Of a stretch of DNA of 64,000 nt, positions 1 through 9,160 are shown piece by piece. The position numbers were made by a program, and so were the translations under genes. The stretch spans positions 2,790,001 to 2,854,000 of the forward strand of contig CP128857.1 of NCBI GenBank assembly GCA_030388725.1, given 5' to 3'. Position 1 is the stretch's first letter. Every line of letters starts with the position of its first letter. The stretch is from Prodigiosinella aquatilis (GTDB lineage Bacteria; Pseudomonadota; Gammaproteobacteria; Enterobacterales; Enterobacteriaceae). Below the pieces are notes generated by a model that was given only the letters and a program-made list of their open reading frames with translations, had not been told where the DNA came from and did not search any database.

Positions 1-979
1 GCTGTACGTCAACCGATGATATTGCTTTATCAATTGCAGCCAACGGGCTACTCGTTGCACCAGAAGTCAGCTTCTTCAGACTCATGTTCGCTGTATCCAG
101 CTTAAATGCTGCGGTACCAGTAGTCGTGCTGGTATCGGCACTCTGCGGATCTACTGCAATGTAGAAGGAACCAGTAGTACCAGAAGCGATATCAAAACCG
201 TTTGCTTTCAGGTTGTTTTCTTCAGTAGCGCTGGTAGCAGTGATGTCAACTTTAACAAACCAGTTGCCTTTACTATCCTGAGTGGCACCCGTAGCAACAG
301 TAACACTACCAGAAGCGACACCCAGTTTTGTTGCCAAATCACCAGGGGTTGATTCAGCGGCAGTAGTACCCGTTACATTGGTAGTTGAACCATAAGCTTT
401 CTGGTAATCTGCCGTAGCCAAGGCACCCGTTGCAGTGCCGCCGTTTGGACCAGTTACATTGAAACCATCCAGGCCCAGAGTTTTGGACGTTACTTCTTTC
501 AGTCCGATATCAATAGTTTGGTTATCATTAGCACCCACCTGAATAGACATGGTGGTATCTTTGCTCAGTACGTTTACACCGTTAAATTGAGTTTGAGCCG
601 ATACACGGTCAATTTCATCCATACGGGCTTGGATTTCATCCTGCATAGAAGAAAGGTCACTAGCAGAGTTGGATCCGTTCTGTGCCTGAACTGTCAGTTC
701 ACGCACACGTTGTAAGTTGTTGTTGATTTCGTCCAGGGCACCTTCAGTGGTTTGTGCGATGGAAATACCGTCGTTGGCATTACGTGCAGCGACAGTCAAC
801 CCTTTGATGTTAGCAGTGAAACGGTTAGCAATAGCTTCACCGGTTGCATCATCTTTAGCGCTAGTAATACGCAGGCCCGAAGACAAACGAGCAATAGCAG
901 TGCTCAAAGATGACTGAGATTTGTTCAGATTGTTTTGGGTCAACAGCGACAGGCTGTTTGTATTAATGACTTGTGCCAT
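1..979 (-). CDS. fliC: Flagellin FliC, N-terminal part (gene runs off the left edge)
   Basis: This gene encodes the filament subunit exported through the flagellar secretion system. The reverse strand opens with MAQVINTNSLSLLTQNNLNK, the typical enterobacterial flagellin start, followed by the conserved D0/D1 segment (SSGLRI near residue 35, then RVRELTVQAQNG near 90). After about residue 180 the sequence turns rich in Thr, Ala, Gly and Ser, as in the variable surface domain. About 326 codons are visible; the conserved C-terminal D1/D0 part lies outside the window. The gene is divergent from fliD and has its own sigma-28 promoter. Confidence 0.97.
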   Translation of the reverse strand, partial: MAQVINTNSLSLLTQNNLNKSQSSLSTAIARLSSGLRITSAKDDATGEAIANRFTANIKGLTVAARNANDGISIAQTTEGALDEINNNLQRVRELTVQAQNGSNSASDLSSMQDEIQARMDEIDRVSAQTQFNGVNVLSKDTTMSIQVGANDNQTIDIGLKEVTSKTLGLDGFNVTGPNGGTATGALATADYQKAYGSTTNVTGTTAAESTPGDLATKLGVASGSVTVATGATQDSKGNWFVKVDITATSATEENNLKANGFDIASGTTGSFYIAVDPQSADTSTTTGTAAFKLDTANMSLKKLTSGATSSPLAAIDKAISSVDVQ

Positions 980-1057
980 AATGGTGTTTCCTTTTCAATT
1001 CAAGTCGGTTTTAGGTTTCGGGCTGTTGCCCACGGCGTTAAATCACCGTCCTAAGCT

Positions 1058-1084
1058 GTATCGGCACAGCCTAAAGAAGCTTTA
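1058..1084 (-). promoter_or_regulatory. Sigma-28 (FliA) promoter of fliC
   Basis: Read on the minus strand, TAAAGCTT is followed after exactly 11 bases by GCCGATAC. This compares with the sigma-28 consensus TAAAGTTT-N11-GCCGATAA. An A/T tract lies just upstream of the -35 element. The predicted transcript has a leader of roughly 70 nt before the fliC ATG. This is the expected late (class 3) control of flagellin. Confidence 0.9.
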
Positions 1085-1207
1085 GTTTTTTTTAAAAAAG
1101 TCGGTTGAACCTTTTAAGAACCAGGTACTTTCTCATGGCACCGCATTACCCATCATGACATTACGTTTTCATATAGTTATGAGAGGTAATAAAATTCATT
1201 TTTACTA

Positions 1208-1234
1208 TAAACTTTTCAGCGCAACATCCGATAT
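1208..1234 (+). promoter_or_regulatory. Sigma-28 (FliA) promoter of fliDST
   Basis: TAAACTTT, 11 bases, then TCCGATAT match the sigma-28 consensus with correct spacing. The -10 element ends about 35 bp before the fliD ATG. Together with the fliC promoter this makes a divergent class 3 promoter pair. Confidence 0.85.
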
Positions 1235-1268
1235 AGCATCATTAGCACAAAAATAAGGATCAATACTC

Positions 1269-2741
1269 ATGGCAAGTACAGGTGCGAGTGCGGGCATAAA
1301 TAACTTAAATATTTCAGGACTAGATTTAAATAGTCTGCTTAGCAACATAACAACTCAGGAGCAAGGTCGCCTTACTCCTTTAACCAATAAGCAAACAGCT
1401 TATAACAGCCAAATCACGTCCTTTGGCATTTTAAAAACGTCGCTGGACAAACTGAATACTGCCACTGAATCGCTGGCGAAAATAAACGATATCGCTACAA
1501 CTTCCGTCAGTAGCTCCAATACCGCGTTCACTGCGACGACCACCGCCAACGCGGCAGCGGGCAACTATGCCGTGGCTGTAACCCAGATCGCACAGGCGCA
1601 ATCACTGATATCCACCTCAGTAGCCAGCGAGACTGACAAGCTAGGTACGCCGACCACTGACAGAACACTAACGATTGCCCAACCGGGGCTAAATAAAACA
1701 ACAACGATTTCGTTATCCGACTCACAGACGTCTCTGACCGAGATTCGTGACGCCATCAATAAATCGGATTCTGGCGTAACTGCAAGTATAGTGAAAGCCA
1801 ACGATAATAGTTTTCAACTGATGTTAACAGCTAAGGACACTGGACTAAAATCTGAAATCACCGTCCAATCTAATGACACTTCTTTAGATAGTCTGCTTCA
1901 TTATGAAACCACTACGCCAGCTAATAATAAATCCACTCAGCTCACTGCAGCTCAAAACGCTACATTTACATTAAATGGCATATCAATAGAACGCCAGAGC
2001 AATACGATCAACGATGCCATTGATGGCGTCACCTTTAATCTGAAAAAACAATCAGATCTTGATACCACCACCACACCTTCTACATATAAAACTGAAAATC
2101 TGACGATTTCTAAAGACACATCCCAGTTACAGACGGCTATTCAAGCATGGGTCGATGCTTACAACTCGCTGCAAACCACTATTCAGTCACAAACCAAATA
2201 CGTTGCTGTTAATCCAGGTGATACTACTCAGAGTACAGGTAATGGGGCATTATTAGGCAACAGTACCGTTCAGGGTATCCAACGTCAATTACAAAGCCAG
2301 TTGACTTCGATACAAAGCCAAAGTGGCACACTCAAAATCCTTAATGATTTAGGGATTAAACAGATCGCTACTGGTACCGATCAAGGGAAATTGGAAGTTG
2401 ATACAACGAAATTACAAAAAGCACTTAATGAACAACCTGATAATGTAAAAGCATTCTTTCTGGGTGATGGAAAAACAACAGGCTTTGCTACACAGAGTAG
2501 CAAGTATCTAACAGAAGTGTTAAATACTAACAACGGGCTTATTCAAACTTCTACAGATGGCATCAACACCTCGTTAAAAACGCTGAGTAAGCAGATCGAA
2601 AATACGACAAACAGTATTAATGATAATATTGCGCGCTATAAGGCTCAATTCGTTCAGCTCAATACGTTGGTATCACAGTTAAACGGAACCAGTAGTTCTC
2701 TGACTTCCTTGCTGAGTTCTTCGAGTTCCAGTAGCAAGTAG
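1269..2741 (+). CDS. fliD: Flagellar filament cap protein FliD (HAP2)
   Basis: FliD forms the pentameric cap at the filament tip and assists insertion of flagellin. The 490-residue product fits the family (about 470 in E. coli). It starts with a Ser/Gly/Ala-rich segment and the SGLDLNSLLSNI motif typical of the FliD N-terminus. A coiled C-terminal region carries TLSKQIENTTNSINDNIARY-type heptads and ends in a Ser-rich tail. The ATG is preceded by AAGGATCAATACTC. It is the first gene of fliDST and lies 10 bases downstream of the cited sigma-28 promoter region leader. The central domain is variable, as usual for surface-exposed FliD. Confidence 0.96.
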   Translation: MASTGASAGINNLNISGLDLNSLLSNITTQEQGRLTPLTNKQTAYNSQITSFGILKTSLDKLNTATESLAKINDIATTSVSSSNTAFTATTTANAAAGNYAVAVTQIAQAQSLISTSVASETDKLGTPTTDRTLTIAQPGLNKTTTISLSDSQTSLTEIRDAINKSDSGVTASIVKANDNSFQLMLTAKDTGLKSEITVQSNDTSLDSLLHYETTTPANNKSTQLTAAQNATFTLNGISIERQSNTINDAIDGVTFNLKKQSDLDTTTTPSTYKTENLTISKDTSQLQTAIQAWVDAYNSLQTTIQSQTKYVAVNPGDTTQSTGNGALLGNSTVQGIQRQLQSQLTSIQSQSGTLKILNDLGIKQIATGTDQGKLEVDTTKLQKALNEQPDNVKAFFLGDGKTTGFATQSSKYLTEVLNTNNGLIQTSTDGINTSLKTLSKQIENTTNSINDNIARYKAQFVQLNTLVSQLNGTSSSLTSLLSSSSSSSK

Positions 2742-2768
2742 TTTGAGCAGTTGATAAGAGAGAAATTT

Positions 2769-3179
2769 ATGTATAACAGAAATGGTAGTCAAGTCTATGA
2801 GAGAGTAGGCTTAGAAAGTAGTGTAATGAGCGCAAGCCCCCATCAACTGATCGTACTGTTGTTTGACGGCGCGCACAGCGCACTTGTCCGTGCTCGAATC
2901 CTGATGCAGAAAGGTGATATTCAGGGCAAAGGTAATGCTTTATCAAAAGCTATTAACATTATTATTAATGGTTTAAAAGCAGGGCTGGATACAGAAGGTA
3001 ATGATGAACTGGTAGATAACCTTTCTGAGCTCTATGACTACATGTCCCGTAGATTATTACACGCTAACCAACACAACGATGAACAGGCAATAATTGAAGT
3101 CGAAATCTTACTGGAAAATATTGCTGATGCATGGCGCAGAATTGGTCCAAATTATCAACCTGAGCAGGAAGTGCGTTAA
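2769..3179 (+). CDS. fliS: Flagellin export chaperone FliS
   Basis: FliS binds the C-terminal disordered part of FliC in the cytoplasm, preventing premature polymerisation and guiding it to the export gate. The start at MYNRNGSQVYERVG is preferred because E. coli FliS begins MYAAKGTQAY at the same point and AAGAGAG lies just upstream; an in-frame TTG six codons earlier is less likely. The helical body shows ESSVMSASPHQLIVLLFDG, the FliS hallmark, and SKAINIIINGL. The 136-residue length matches the family. It sits between fliD and fliT in the filament cap and chaperone operon. Confidence 0.95.
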   Translation: MYNRNGSQVYERVGLESSVMSASPHQLIVLLFDGAHSALVRARILMQKGDIQGKGNALSKAINIIINGLKAGLDTEGNDELVDNLSELYDYMSRRLLHANQHNDEQAIIEVEILLENIADAWRRIGPNYQPEQEVR

Positions 3180-3545
3180 ATGGACAATCTCCATCAGTTT
3201 CTCAACAATTACCGGCAGCTTTTATCTCTCAGCAAAGAGATTTTAGCTTTAGCTATTAATGGCCACTGGGATGAACTAGTTAAACAGGAAATTATTTATA
3301 TCCAATCAGTGGAAACACTAACAAAGGCGCCGCTGCCTGCAAATATTGATAGCGTTACGCAGTTGCATTTCCGGGAAATTTTGCAGGAAATTGTAGATAA
3401 CGAAGCCACCGTTAAGCATTTGCTCCAGAAACGGATGGATGAGTTGGGTGAACTGATGGGTAAATCACTAAATCAAAAAAATATTAATGATGCATATGGT
3501 AAATTTTCTCAACATCGAACACTACCTGGCGATCCACAATCATGA
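3180..3545 (+). CDS. fliT: FliD export chaperone and FlhDC antagonist FliT
   Basis: In enterics FliT is the type III chaperone of FliD and, when free, binds FlhDC and dampens class 2 transcription. The 121-residue product matches the family length, is wholly helical in character, and begins MDNLHQFLNNYRQLLSLSKE, similar to other FliT proteins. Its ATG follows the fliS stop codon with no gap, indicating translational coupling. Sequence conservation in this family is low, so the assignment rests on position and length as well as the N-terminal pattern. Confidence 0.88.
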   Translation: MDNLHQFLNNYRQLLSLSKEILALAINGHWDELVKQEIIYIQSVETLTKAPLPANIDSVTQLHFREILQEIVDNEATVKHLLQKRMDELGELMGKSLNQKNINDAYGKFSQHRTLPGDPQS

Positions 3546-3592
3546 GCATGACAATTATAAATTCATATCACATCATTATTGATAAACCATGG

Positions 3593-3612
3593 GCCAGCAA
3601 TCAAAAGCTGGC
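3593..3612 (+). terminator. Hairpin after fliDST
   Basis: GCCAGC and GCTGGC form a 6-bp stem around an 8-base loop, followed by TTTCT. It lies between the convergent genes fliT and fliE. The U tract is short, so it is only a probable intrinsic terminator. Confidence 0.5.
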
Positions 3613-3704
3613 TTTCTACTGAATTTCATGCTCAAACAAACATAAACTGGAATAAAAAATAATATAGAACAGTAAGTTATGTCGTAATGATGTTTACATC
3701 ACAC

Positions 3705-4019
3705 TCACACGGTCATATTCATCACATCCTGGTAAGCAGAAACCAGTTTATTTCTAACTTGAATACCCATTTGAAGTGAAACAGATGCCTTCTGTAAATC
3801 CACCATGACATCGTTCAGTGCAACCCCAGGGACACCCATAGTGAAATTTTTGGCCTCAACCTGGGCACTCTGTTGAGTGTCACTGATTTTATCAATGGCT
3901 GATTTTAATTCGCTGGCAAACCCTGGTCCCATAGCAGGTCTGGTGACCGGATTATCTGCTGCCTGTGTTATGGCAACCTGCATTTGTTGTAATACACCAT
4001 CAATGCCTTGAACTGACAT
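3705..4019 (-). CDS. fliE: Flagellar hook-basal body protein FliE
   Basis: FliE is the small export-apparatus/rod adaptor joining the MS ring (FliF) to the proximal rod. The 104-residue product matches E. coli FliE in length. Its C-terminus carries the conserved segment VMVDLQKASVSLQMGIQVRN followed by KLVSAYQDVMNMTV, which is diagnostic. It is transcribed alone, divergently from fliF, as in other enterics. It is convergent with fliDST. Confidence 0.97.
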   Translation of the reverse strand: MSVQGIDGVLQQMQVAITQAADNPVTRPAMGPGFASELKSAIDKISDTQQSAQVEAKNFTMGVPGVALNDVMVDLQKASVSLQMGIQVRNKLVSAYQDVMNMTV

Positions 4020-4358
4020 ACTGCCCTCACTTGCTATCGGGTAAATCGGTTTAACCGCGGATTCACACTAACCTACTCATAAATAATGAAATAAAAAGAA
4101 CTGGATGCCTTGTATATCCACGGTGATTCACTATTTTTTATTTCACGGCTGCCACCCTACCATATGCATGATGTATTAAATCGGTTAATTAGCGTTAAAA
4201 ATGCTGGCTTATCGGCCCATCGAATTTTGCATTACGTAAAATAATGACATGCCGACAAGTGTAGGCAATGAATCGTTTATGATTGCGCAATCACGGAGTT
4301 CTGTTTTGTCACGTAACAACGTTAGCTATATTGTCCAACAATTAGGCAGAAATAGAGT
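4020..4358. promoter_or_regulatory. Divergent fliE / fliF control region
   Basis: This AT-rich 339-bp stretch separates fliE (minus) from fliF (plus). In enterics both are class 2 operons activated by FlhD4C2. No sigma-28 promoter was recognised here, which fits class 2 control. I could not delimit an FlhDC box by eye, so the role follows from gene order and known family regulation. Confidence 0.6.
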
Positions 4359-6089
4359 ATGAATGCCTCAACATCAGGAACAGCTGCCGGTGGAAATGGC
4401 TTTGGCGAAATACTCAACCGCTTGCGTGCCAATCCCAGAATACCTCTATTAATAGCAGCGGCAGCAACCATTGCCATCGTTATAGCTTTATCTTTATGGG
4501 CCAAGGGGCCAAATTACCAGGTACTCTACAGTAATTTAGATGACCGTGACGGTGGTGCTATCGTCACGGAATTAGGTAAAATGAATATCCCCTACCACTT
4601 TTCTGAAGGTGGTGGGGCCATTCTGATTCCTACAGACAAAGTTTATGAAACTCGCTTACGTCTCGCGCAACTAGGGTTGCCGAAAGGTGGAGCAGTCGGC
4701 TTTGAATTGCTTGATCAAGAGAAATTTGGCATCAGCCAGTTCAGTGAACAGATTAATTACCAACGAGCACTGGAAGGCGAACTGGCGCGTACCATGGAAA
4801 CGTTGGGACCGGTTCAAAGTGCACGAGTCCATCTCGCTATTCCAAAGCCTTCTCTTTTTGTTCGTGAGCAAAAGTCGCCTTCCGCTTCAGTTACATTGAC
4901 ATTACAGCCGGGGCGCGCACTCGATGATGGTCAGATCAATGCCATTGTTTACCTGATTTCCAGTAGCGTAGCAGGATTACCAGCAGATAAAGTGACGGTT
5001 GTTGACCAGTCGGGTCATTTACTAACTCAATCCGACGGTGCTGGCCGCGGTTTGGATTCCACGCAACTAAAATATGCAAGCGAAGTAGAAAGCCGTTATC
5101 AACGCCGGATTGAATCGATCCTTGCACCTGTTGTTGGTTCCGGAAATGTTCACGCCCAGGTCACGGCCCAGATTGATTTTTCAAGTCGCGAACAAACCGA
5201 CGAGCAGTATCAGCCAAACCAGGCACCGAACCAATCAGCCGTACGTTCTGAACAAACAAGTCAGAGCGAACAGCGTGGCGGCCCAAATGTAGGGGGCGTT
5301 CCTGGTGCATTATCTAATACACCGGCACCCGCACCTACAGCACCGATTTCAACACCACCGGCCAACAATGCCAACAATGCCAACAATGCCAACAATAATA
5401 CGAATAGAGCTAACACTGGTACTAGTACGGCGCAAACAGCAGGAACCTCGTCTGCAAACCAGACGTTCAACAGTCGTCATGATCAAACCATTAACTATGA
5501 AGTTGACCGCACTATCCTTCACACTAAACATAGCACCGGCGATGTTCAGCGCTTATCTGTAGCCGTTGTCGTAAACTATCTCCCTACTGGGACTGATGGT
5601 AAGCCAACCGCATTAACTGCAGAACAAATTAAGCAAATTGAATCATTAACTCGTGAAGCAATGGGGTTCTCTAGCAAACGTGGCGATACTCTCAATGTAG
5701 TCAATACACCGTTCTCAGAAGTTGATCAAAGTGGCGGTGAACTCCCCTTCTGGAAGACACCTGCATTCTTCAACCTGTTAATAGAAGGTGGACGCTGGCT
5801 GCTGGTACTGATTGTTGCTTTGCTTATGTACCGAAAACTGGTACGCCCGCATCTACAACGAAAAGCACAACAGCAAGAAGCCGCTCAGGCAGCCGCTGGA
5901 TTACGTAATAGTAGCGGTGGGAATGATGATGTCACTGTCAGTATCAGCACAGATGAAGAGGAACAACAGAGGAAATCCCAGCAACGCGTTCATGCCGAAC
6001 TACAAAGTCAACGAATACGTGAACTGGCCGAAAACGATCCTCGTGTCGTCGCACTGGTAATCCGTCAATGGATGGGGAACGAACTATGA
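4359..6089 (+). CDS. fliF: Flagellar MS-ring protein FliF
   Basis: FliF builds the membrane MS ring that anchors the rotor. A first membrane helix lies near residues 28-48 and a second near 476-494. Between them are the YscJ/FliF ring-building motifs (VLYSNLDDRDGG, ARVHLAIPKPSLFVREQ, VTVVDQSGHLLT). The periplasmic loop contains a low-complexity Asn/Ala/Thr/Pro insert including four Ala-Asn-Asn repeats. The C-terminal tail (NDPRVVALVIRQWMGNEL) is the FliG-binding segment. The 576 residues compare with about 552 in E. coli, the excess lying in the low-complexity loop. It opens fliFGHIJK and its stop overlaps the fliG start as ATGA. Confidence 0.98.
   Translation: MNASTSGTAAGGNGFGEILNRLRANPRIPLLIAAAATIAIVIALSLWAKGPNYQVLYSNLDDRDGGAIVTELGKMNIPYHFSEGGGAILIPTDKVYETRLRLAQLGLPKGGAVGFELLDQEKFGISQFSEQINYQRALEGELARTMETLGPVQSARVHLAIPKPSLFVREQKSPSASVTLTLQPGRALDDGQINAIVYLISSSVAGLPADKVTVVDQSGHLLTQSDGAGRGLDSTQLKYASEVESRYQRRIESILAPVVGSGNVHAQVTAQIDFSSREQTDEQYQPNQAPNQSAVRSEQTSQSEQRGGPNVGGVPGALSNTPAPAPTAPISTPPANNANNANNANNNTNRANTGTSTAQTAGTSSANQTFNSRHDQTINYEVDRTILHTKHSTGDVQRLSVAVVVNYLPTGTDGKPTALTAEQIKQIESLTREAMGFSSKRGDTLNVVNTPFSEVDQSGGELPFWKTPAFFNLLIEGGRWLLVLIVALLMYRKLVRPHLQRKAQQQEAAQAAAGLRNSSGGNDDVTVSISTDEEEQQRKSQQRVHAELQSQRIRELAENDPRVVALVIRQWMGNEL
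5361..5396 (+). repeat. Four tandem 9-bp repeats inside fliF
   Basis: GCCAACAAT occurs four times head to tail and encodes Ala-Asn-Asn units in the periplasmic loop of FliF. The unit is a multiple of three, so a change in copy number would alter length without breaking the frame. Confidence 0.9.
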
Positions 6090-7078
6090 GTATGACCGGT
6101 ACAGAAAAAAGCGCCATTTTATTGATGACCATCGGAGAAGATCGCGCAGCGGATGTATTCACTCATCTCTCCACACGTGAAGTCCAACATCTCAGTACGG
6201 CGATGGCCAGTATGCGACAAGTTTCACAACAACAATTGCTGGAAGTGCTGAAAGAATTTGAAAGTGACGCCGAGCAATATGCGGCACTGAGTATAAATGC
6301 TGGTGATTACTTGCGCTCTGTCTTGGTCAAAGCGTTAGGTGAAGAGCGGGCATCCAGCCTGCTGGAAGATATTCTGGAAAGCAAAGAAACATCTTCCGGC
6401 ATGGAAACGCTTAACTTTATGGAACCACAAAGTGCTGCCGACCTTATCAAGGACGAGCATCCACAAATTATTGCCACCATATTGGTTCACCTAAAACGCG
6501 CCCAGGCAGCGGATATTCTTGCTTTATTTGATGAGCGGCTGCGCAACGATGTCATGCTGCGTATCGCCACTTTCGGCGGAGTGCAACCATCAGCATTGGC
6601 TGAATTAACCGAAGTTCTTAATGGCCTGTTGGATGGACAGAACCTGAAACGCAGTAAGATGGGTGGCATTCGTACTGCTGCTGAAATCATCAACCTGATG
6701 AAAACGCAGCACGAAGAAACTGTTATGGATGCCGTGCGCGAATTTGATGGTGAACTGGCGCAAAAAATTATCGACGAAATGTTCTTGTTCGAAAATCTGG
6801 TGGAAGTGGACGACCGCAGTATCCAGCGTTTGCTACAGGAAGTGGAGTCCGAATCTCTGCTGATTGCTTTGAAAGGTGCCGAGCAGGGCCTGCGCGAAAA
6901 ATTCCTGCGCAACATGTCCCAACGTGCCGCAGAGATTTTGCGCGACGATTTGGCCACCCGTGGTCCAGTACGCATGTCTCAGGTAGAAAACGAACAGAAA
7001 GCAATCCTGCTTATTGTTCGTCGTCTGGCAGATAGCGGGGAAATGATCATTGGTGGTGGCGATGACGCTTATGTCTGA
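6086..7078 (+). CDS. fliG: Flagellar motor switch protein FliG
   Basis: FliG sits on the MS ring and transmits torque through contact with MotA. The 330-residue product is close to E. coli FliG (331). It shows TGTEKSAILLMTIGEDRAA at the start, the EHPQIIATILVHLK middle domain and the C-terminal torque helix region with VDDRSIQRLLQEVESESLL. The start at 6086 gives an ATGA overlap with the fliF stop and matches the conserved N-terminus; an in-frame ATG six codons upstream lies within fliF and is rejected. Confidence 0.98.
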   Translation: MSMTGTEKSAILLMTIGEDRAADVFTHLSTREVQHLSTAMASMRQVSQQQLLEVLKEFESDAEQYAALSINAGDYLRSVLVKALGEERASSLLEDILESKETSSGMETLNFMEPQSAADLIKDEHPQIIATILVHLKRAQAADILALFDERLRNDVMLRIATFGGVQPSALAELTEVLNGLLDGQNLKRSKMGGIRTAAEIINLMKTQHEETVMDAVREFDGELAQKIIDEMFLFENLVEVDDRSIQRLLQEVESESLLIALKGAEQGLREKFLRNMSQRAAEILRDDLATRGPVRMSQVENEQKAILLIVRRLADSGEMIIGGGDDAYV

Positions 7079-7778
7079 TTCATCTAATAACCTGCCCTGG
7101 CAACTCTGGAAACCAGACGACCTTGCGTCCTCTGGAGCCCAAGCACCGGTGCAAGAGTCTGATTTCATTGAGCCGCCACAAATTTCTACTGACATTATCA
7201 ATCAGCAGAATGATGACAGCTTGCAAGCGCTACGTGTGCAGGTGCAACAGCAAGCGCACGATACCGGATATTCGGAAGGTCACCAACAAGGATATGACGC
7301 AGGCTATCAAGAAGGATTGAAGACGGGTCTGCAACAAGCTCAACAAGATGCGGTACAACAGCAGCAACCGATGATTACCCAAATGCAGCAGATGGTAACT
7401 GAATTCCAGCAATCTCTTGATGCGCTTGACAGCGTCATTGCATCTCGATTGATGCAATTGGCGCTCACCGCTGCGAAGCAGGTTATCGGTCAGACAGCGA
7501 TTTGTGATGGAAACGCATTACTAAGCCAGATTCAACACCTCATTCAACAAGAACCGCTGTTCACTGGTAAACCACAATTACGGGTGCACCCTTCAGATAT
7601 AGAACGGGTTGAGCAACATCTCGGCCCAACGCTCAGCCTTCATGGATGGGGATTATTAGCCGATAATCAGCTCCATCCTGGTGGTTGTAAAGTCAGTGCG
7701 GAAGAAGGTGACCTTGATGCCAGTATAGCTACTCGCTGGCACGAACTCTGCCGCCTGGCAGCACCGGGAGATCTATAA
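7071..7778 (+). CDS. fliH: Flagellar export ATPase regulator FliH
   Basis: FliH holds the FliI ATPase inactive in the cytoplasm and links it to the C ring. The protein starts MSDSSNNLPWQLWKPDDLA like E. coli FliH. It has a central region with GxxxG-type repeats (GYSEGHQQGYDAGYQEGLKT) typical of FliH. The conserved C-terminus includes VIASRLMQLALTAAKQVIGQ and HPGGCKVSAEEGDLDASIAT. The start at 7071 overlaps fliG by 8 bases; ATG codons at 7062 and 7050 are possible but add residues absent from relatives. About 235 residues. Confidence 0.96.
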   Translation: MSDSSNNLPWQLWKPDDLASSGAQAPVQESDFIEPPQISTDIINQQNDDSLQALRVQVQQQAHDTGYSEGHQQGYDAGYQEGLKTGLQQAQQDAVQQQQPMITQMQQMVTEFQQSLDALDSVIASRLMQLALTAAKQVIGQTAICDGNALLSQIQHLIQQEPLFTGKPQLRVHPSDIERVEQHLGPTLSLHGWGLLADNQLHPGGCKVSAEEGDLDASIATRWHELCRLAAPGDL

Positions 7779-9160
7779 TGACTGCCCGTCTCTCTCGCTG
7801 GCTTTCCACGTTGGATTCGTTTGAGAAGCGGATTGCCAATACGCCTTCGGTGCGTCGTTATGGCCGACTGACTCGGGCAACAGGTTTGGTACTCGAAGTT
7901 ACCGGTTTACATATGCCTTTGGGGGCAACCTGTCTGATTGAGCGCCAGAACGGGAATCAGGTCGAGGAAGTGGAGAGTGAAGTTGTCGGTTTTAACGGAC
8001 AAAAACTATTTCTCATGCCATTGGAAGAAGTAGAAGGCATTATACCGGGTGCCCGTGTTTACGAACGAATAGGCCCAGAGGGGAAAACCCAGGGAAAACA
8101 ATTACCATTAGGCCCTGAGTTACTAGGACGTGTTCTTGATGGTAGCGCAAAACCACTGGATGGATTACCGGCACCAGATACAGGTTATCGCGCAGCATTA
8201 ATTACGCCACCCGTTAATCCTTTGCAACGGACCCCCATTGAAGATGTACTTGATGTCGGCGTTCGGGCAATCAATGCTCTGCTTACCGTAGGTCGTGGGC
8301 AGCGTATGGGATTATTCGCCGGTTCCGGTGTCGGTAAAAGTGTATTGCTGGGAATGATGGCACGTTACACTCAGGCGGATATCATTGTTGTGGGATTGAT
8401 CGGTGAGCGTGGGCGCGAAGTAAAGGATTTCATTGAGAACATTCTAGGCCCAGAGGGTCGCGCACGTTCTGTCGTTATCGCTGCACCGGCAGACGTTTCA
8501 CCGTTGCTGCGCATGCAAGGTGCTGCTTATGCGACACGCATAGCTGAAGATTTTCGCGACCGTGGTCAGCATGTATTATTGATCATGGATTCATTGACCC
8601 GGTACGCTATGGCACAACGCGAAATTGCGTTAGCGATTGGGGAGCCTCCGGCAACCAAAGGATATCCCCCTTCTGTTTTCGCTAAATTGCCTGCATTAGT
8701 TGAGCGCGCAGGCAACGGTATTCATGGCGGTGGTTCTATAACTGCTTTTTATACCGTTTTAACTGAAGGTGACGACCAACAGGATCCTATTGCAGACTCA
8801 GCTCGCGCAATTCTGGATGGGCATATAGTACTTTCACGGCAGTTGGCTGAAGCGGGGCACTATCCAGCAATTGATATAGAGGCATCCATTAGTCGTGCCA
8901 TGACGTCTCTGATCGACGAGGAGCATTATGGCTCGGTTCGTCAATTCAAACAGCTATTATCAAGCTATCAACGTAACCGCGACCTGGTAAGCGTTGGGGC
9001 GTACGCTGCAGGCAGTGATCTGACACTTGACCGCGCTATCCGTTTATATCCGCAAATGGAAGCTTTTCTACAGCAAGGGATGTTTGAACGAAGTAATTAT
9101 GCAGACTCTTATCAGGCATTAAATACCATTTTTCCTCGTAATGAACAGGAGGAAAGATGA
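7778..9160 (+). CDS. fliI: Flagellum-specific ATPase FliI
   Basis: FliI is the F1-beta-like hexameric ATPase of the flagellar type III export system. Walker A (GSGVGKS) lies near residue 183, with IGERGREVKDFIE and the Walker B-type segment LLIMDSLTRYAMAQREI following. The 460 residues match the family. The start overlaps the fliH stop by one base (TAATG) and the gene ends in an ATGA overlap with fliJ, so the three export genes are translationally coupled. Confidence 0.98.
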   Translation: MTARLSRWLSTLDSFEKRIANTPSVRRYGRLTRATGLVLEVTGLHMPLGATCLIERQNGNQVEEVESEVVGFNGQKLFLMPLEEVEGIIPGARVYERIGPEGKTQGKQLPLGPELLGRVLDGSAKPLDGLPAPDTGYRAALITPPVNPLQRTPIEDVLDVGVRAINALLTVGRGQRMGLFAGSGVGKSVLLGMMARYTQADIIVVGLIGERGREVKDFIENILGPEGRARSVVIAAPADVSPLLRMQGAAYATRIAEDFRDRGQHVLLIMDSLTRYAMAQREIALAIGEPPATKGYPPSVFAKLPALVERAGNGIHGGGSITAFYTVLTEGDDQQDPIADSARAILDGHIVLSRQLAEAGHYPAIDIEASISRAMTSLIDEEHYGSVRQFKQLLSSYQRNRDLVSVGAYAAGSDLTLDRAIRLYPQMEAFLQQGMFERSNYADSYQALNTIFPRNEQEER

